From: an uncultured Porphyromonadaceae bacterium
GTDB lineage: Bacteria > Bacteroidota > Bacteroidia > Bacteroidales > Muribaculaceae
Assembly: GCA_900546835.1 (NCBI GenBank)
Contig: UREH01000112.1
Location: 1-7,525 of the forward strand
Direction: 5' to 3'
Length of the DNA: 7,525 bases
In this document: positions 6,169-7,525 of the stretch, piece after piece
How positions within the stretch are numbered: the stretch's first letter is position 1
Layout of the letters: every line of letters begins with the position of its first letter
Notes under the pieces: model-generated
Seen by the model: the letters and a program-made list of their open reading frames with translations, nothing else
What the model was told of the DNA's origin: nothing
Database searches by the model: none
Translations under genes and position numbers: made by a program

Positions 6169-7368
6169 TTATTTGGCGATAAGCGAGGATATATAGGCGC
6201 GCGTGGCGTCGTTTACGGCCACATAGTCGGCCAGCGAGGGGTTCTGAATCATCGGCATGGCCTGCAGAGCCTCCTCTATCAGGCGGTAGATATGCGTGAA
6301 GCCGATTTTCTGCTGGAGGAAAGCCTCTACGGCCACTTCATTGGCGGCGTTGATGATGCAGGCGGCTGTTCCTCCGGCTCGCAGGGCATAGTGTCCGAGG
6401 GTGAAACCGGGGAAACGCTCGGTGTCGGGAGCCTCGAAGGTGAGCTGGGTCATGCGGCCAAGCGTAAGCGGAGAGTCGTCGGTGGCCAGACGCACCGTCT
6501 CGCCCAGGGCGTAGCGAATGGGCAGGCGCATATCGGGCACTCCGAGCTGAGCCTTTACGGCGCCGTCGACAAATTCCACCATCGAGTGGACAATCGACTG
6601 CGGATGGACCACGGCCGTGATTTTCTCGGCCGGCATGTCGAAGAGCCAGCGTGCCTCGATAATTTCGAAGGCCTTGTTGACCATCGTGGCCGAGTCGATG
6701 GTGATTTTCGCGCCCATGCTCCAGTTGGGGTGCTTCAGGGCGTCGTGCATCGTGGCCGAGGCGAGCTGGGCCGGAGTCCATGTGCGGAACGGGCCGCCGG
6801 AGGCGGTGATTATCAGGCGGCGCACCTTTGCGGGGTCCTCTCCGACCAGACACTGGTAGATGGCCGAGTGCTCGGAGTCGACCGGGAGGAGGCGCGATGC
6901 GGAGCGGCCGAGGGCGGCGGTGACGAGTTCGCCGGCAACCACCATTGTCTCCTTGTTGGCCAGGGCAATGTCTTTCCCGGCCTCGATGGCGCGGAGGGTG
7001 GGGGCGAGGCCGCTGTAGCCCACGGTGGCCGTAACCACCGTGTCGAAGCAGTCGGAGGCCATGGCATCGTTGATGGCCTGCTGGCCGGCCGCTGTGGCGA
7101 TGCCGAGCGGTGCCAGGGCGTCGCGCAGTTTCCAGTAAAGCGATTCGTCGGCGATTATTGCCATCTGCGGGCGCCATTTCAGAGCCTGCTGTATGAGTGT
7201 GTCGACCTTGCGCCCCGCCACGAGGAGCGTGGGGCGGAAGCGGTCGGGATATTCGGCGATTACGTCGAGCGTCTGCGTGCCTATCGAGCCTGTCGCCCCG
7301 AGGATGGCTATGCGTTTGGGCGCCTTGGCGGAACCGCCGGTTATTGTGCTTGTGTCGGAGGAGTTCAC
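6169..7368 (-). CDS. dxr: 1-deoxy-D-xylulose 5-phosphate reductoisomerase
   Basis: Cytosolic NADPH- and Mg/Mn-dependent enzyme of the MEP pathway that converts 1-deoxy-D-xylulose 5-phosphate to 2-C-methyl-D-erythritol 4-phosphate, the first committed step to IPP and DMAPP. From the GTG at 7368 the product is 399 residues (E. coli 398). Visible are the nucleotide-binding KRIAILGATGSIGTQTLD (residues 18-35), LANKET, VDSEHSA with metal ligands D164 and E166, the flexible loop HPNWSMG, and NKAFEIIEARWLF with metal ligand E235. No in-frame ATG precedes the core. The other option is TTG at 7419 (416 residues), but it lies inside a hairpin and just past a -7 type box. It would also add 17 non-conserved residues, so GTG is preferred; the start remains the uncertain part. 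This is the first gene of the cluster, 34 bases before rseP. Confidence 0.95.
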   Translation of the reverse strand: MNSSDTSTITGGSAKAPKRIAILGATGSIGTQTLDVIAEYPDRFRPTLLVAGRKVDTLIQQALKWRPQMAIIADESLYWKLRDALAPLGIATAAGQQAINDAMASDCFDTVVTATVGYSGLAPTLRAIEAGKDIALANKETMVVAGELVTAALGRSASRLLPVDSEHSAIYQCLVGEDPAKVRRLIITASGGPFRTWTPAQLASATMHDALKHPNWSMGAKITIDSATMVNKAFEIIEARWLFDMPAEKITAVVHPQSIVHSMVEFVDGAVKAQLGVPDMRLPIRYALGETVRLATDDSPLTLGRMTQLTFEAPDTERFPGFTLGHYALRAGGTAACIINAANEVAVEAFLQQKIGFTHIYRLIEEALQAMPMIQNPSLADYVAVNDATRAYISSLIAK

Positions 7369-7384
7369 TGTAGGGTATGTAAGG

Positions 7385-7427
7385 TTTGTGGGCTGAACCC
7401 GGCTTGCGGCCCGATTCAACCCACAAA
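7385..7427 (-). promoter_or_regulatory. Imperfect inverted repeat / RNA hairpin in the dxr leader
   Basis: A 43-base symmetric element whose outer arms, in dxr-sense RNA, pair for 15 consecutive positions (13 Watson-Crick and 2 G-U), from UUUGUGGG with CCCACAAA inwards. A G-G mismatch and a GGC/GCC top follow, with loop CGCAA. Bulging one C instead gives a GCAA loop closed by C-G. On the plus strand the two G-U pairs become A-C mismatches, so the fold favours the dxr-sense transcript. The preferred GTG start lies 16 bases after its foot. No U-run follows, so it is not a standard terminator. Possible roles are leader structure or a DNA operator; neither can be decided here. Confidence 0.55.
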
Positions 7428-7431
7428 GTTA
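7424..7431 (-). promoter_or_regulatory. Candidate Bacteroidota -7 promoter box (TAACTTTG)
   Basis: On the minus strand these bases read TAACTTTG, an exact match to the Bacteroidota -7 consensus TAnnTTTG. They sit where GC-rich coding DNA gives way to the AT-rich upstream region. A start site a few bases downstream (about 7415-7420) would give a leader of roughly 50 bases to the GTG of dxr. No clear TTTG -33 element occurs at the expected 19-21 base distance, which weakens the call. The box overlaps the foot of the hairpin, so transcription from here would lose part of the left arm. Confidence 0.35.
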
Positions 7432-7525
7432 AGAAAATTCCTCCTTAAATAAGAGGGTGTTTAATAATATCTGTTAAATGTTACAATAAACAAAGTTTAT
7501 GTTCTGTATATCAACATAATAATAT
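7428..7525. other. AT-rich upstream intergenic region
   Basis: About 22% GC over 98 bases against about 60% in the genes, with no ORF longer than a few codons on either strand. This is the expected place for the promoter of the six-gene cluster. An 8-base direct repeat reading AACTTTGT on the minus strand occurs at 7490-7497 and again at 7423-7430, 67 bases apart. The second copy is part of the candidate -7 box. A minus-strand AGGAGG lies at 7440-7445 but is 20 bases from the TTG and over 70 from the GTG, so it does not serve dxr in the usual way. The upstream gene is outside the window. Confidence 0.6.

Larger units (their letters stand above)
29..7368 (-). other. Probable six-gene operon dxr-rseP-rlmI-DPP III-yqeY-gluQRS
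   Basis: Six genes share one strand with gaps of 34, -1 (TAATG overlap), 33, 30 and 23 bases. None of the gaps contains a GC-rich stem followed by a U-run, nor an exact TAnnTTTG box with a -33 partner. The rseP-rlmI overlap is the strongest sign of shared translation. The whole could be one transcript from the AT-rich leader on the right, though internal promoters inside upstream genes cannot be excluded. Whether more genes follow gluQRS is unknown because the contig ends there. Confidence 0.7.

Noticed and set aside
5418..6182. Plus-strand open frame of 254 codons antisense to rseP
   Set aside because: Antisense shadow; it has no hydrophobic or catalytic pattern of its own.
6292..7452. Plus-strand open frame of 386 codons antisense to dxr
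   Set aside because: It mirrors dxr in GC-rich sequence, its translation is Gly/Val/Arg-rich without recognisable domains, and dxr carries all its catalytic motifs.
7491..7498. AAACTTTG on the minus strand as a second -7 promoter box
   Set aside because: It differs from TAnnTTTG at the first base, and the nearest TTG upstream is too close for a -33 element.

Overview
The window looks like ordinary core chromosome from a member of the Bacteroidota, most likely a gut Bacteroidales. Four things point there: a 675-residue M49 peptidase with the HECLGH zinc motif known from Bacteroides DPP III; no Shine-Dalgarno sequence before five of the six genes; a TAACTTTG box of the Bacteroidota -7 type (TAnnTTTG) upstream of the first gene; and the dxr-rseP pairing. 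The genes are GC-rich (about 60% by eye), against about 22% GC in the last 98 bases. That would suit Muribaculaceae or Rikenellaceae better than Bacteroides itself, but the genus cannot be fixed from sequence alone.

All six genes lie on the minus strand, so transcription runs from the right end to the left. The order is: dxr (MEP isoprenoid pathway), rseP (intramembrane site-2 protease), an RlmI-type rRNA methyltransferase, a secreted dipeptidyl-peptidase III, a YqeY/GatB-domain protein, and gluQRS (glutamyl-queuosine tRNA-Asp synthetase). Gaps are 34, -1, 33, 30 and 23 bases with no convincing terminator between genes, so one operon is likely. The mix is housekeeping: isoprenoid precursors, envelope proteolysis, peptide breakdown, and rRNA/tRNA modification.

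The right end (about 7369-7525) is the leader of the cluster. It is an AT-rich stretch holding a candidate -7 box, followed by a 43-base imperfect inverted repeat. The repeat pairs best in dxr-sense RNA because two of its pairs are G-U. It affects which dxr start is believable: no in-frame ATG exists, only TTG (inside the repeat) or GTG at 7368. A second 43-base hairpin (971-1013) lies in the non-conserved 5' end of gluQRS. In sense RNA both can present a GCAA loop closed by C-G.

The first 27 bases are not biological. They match the Nextera Read 1 transposase adapter, so the left edge is an untrimmed contig end that stops one base short of the gluQRS stop codon. I found no mobile element, CRISPR array, tRNA or rRNA gene, or defence system, and nothing that amounts to a new system. 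The two hairpins and the start-codon questions are the most useful leads.
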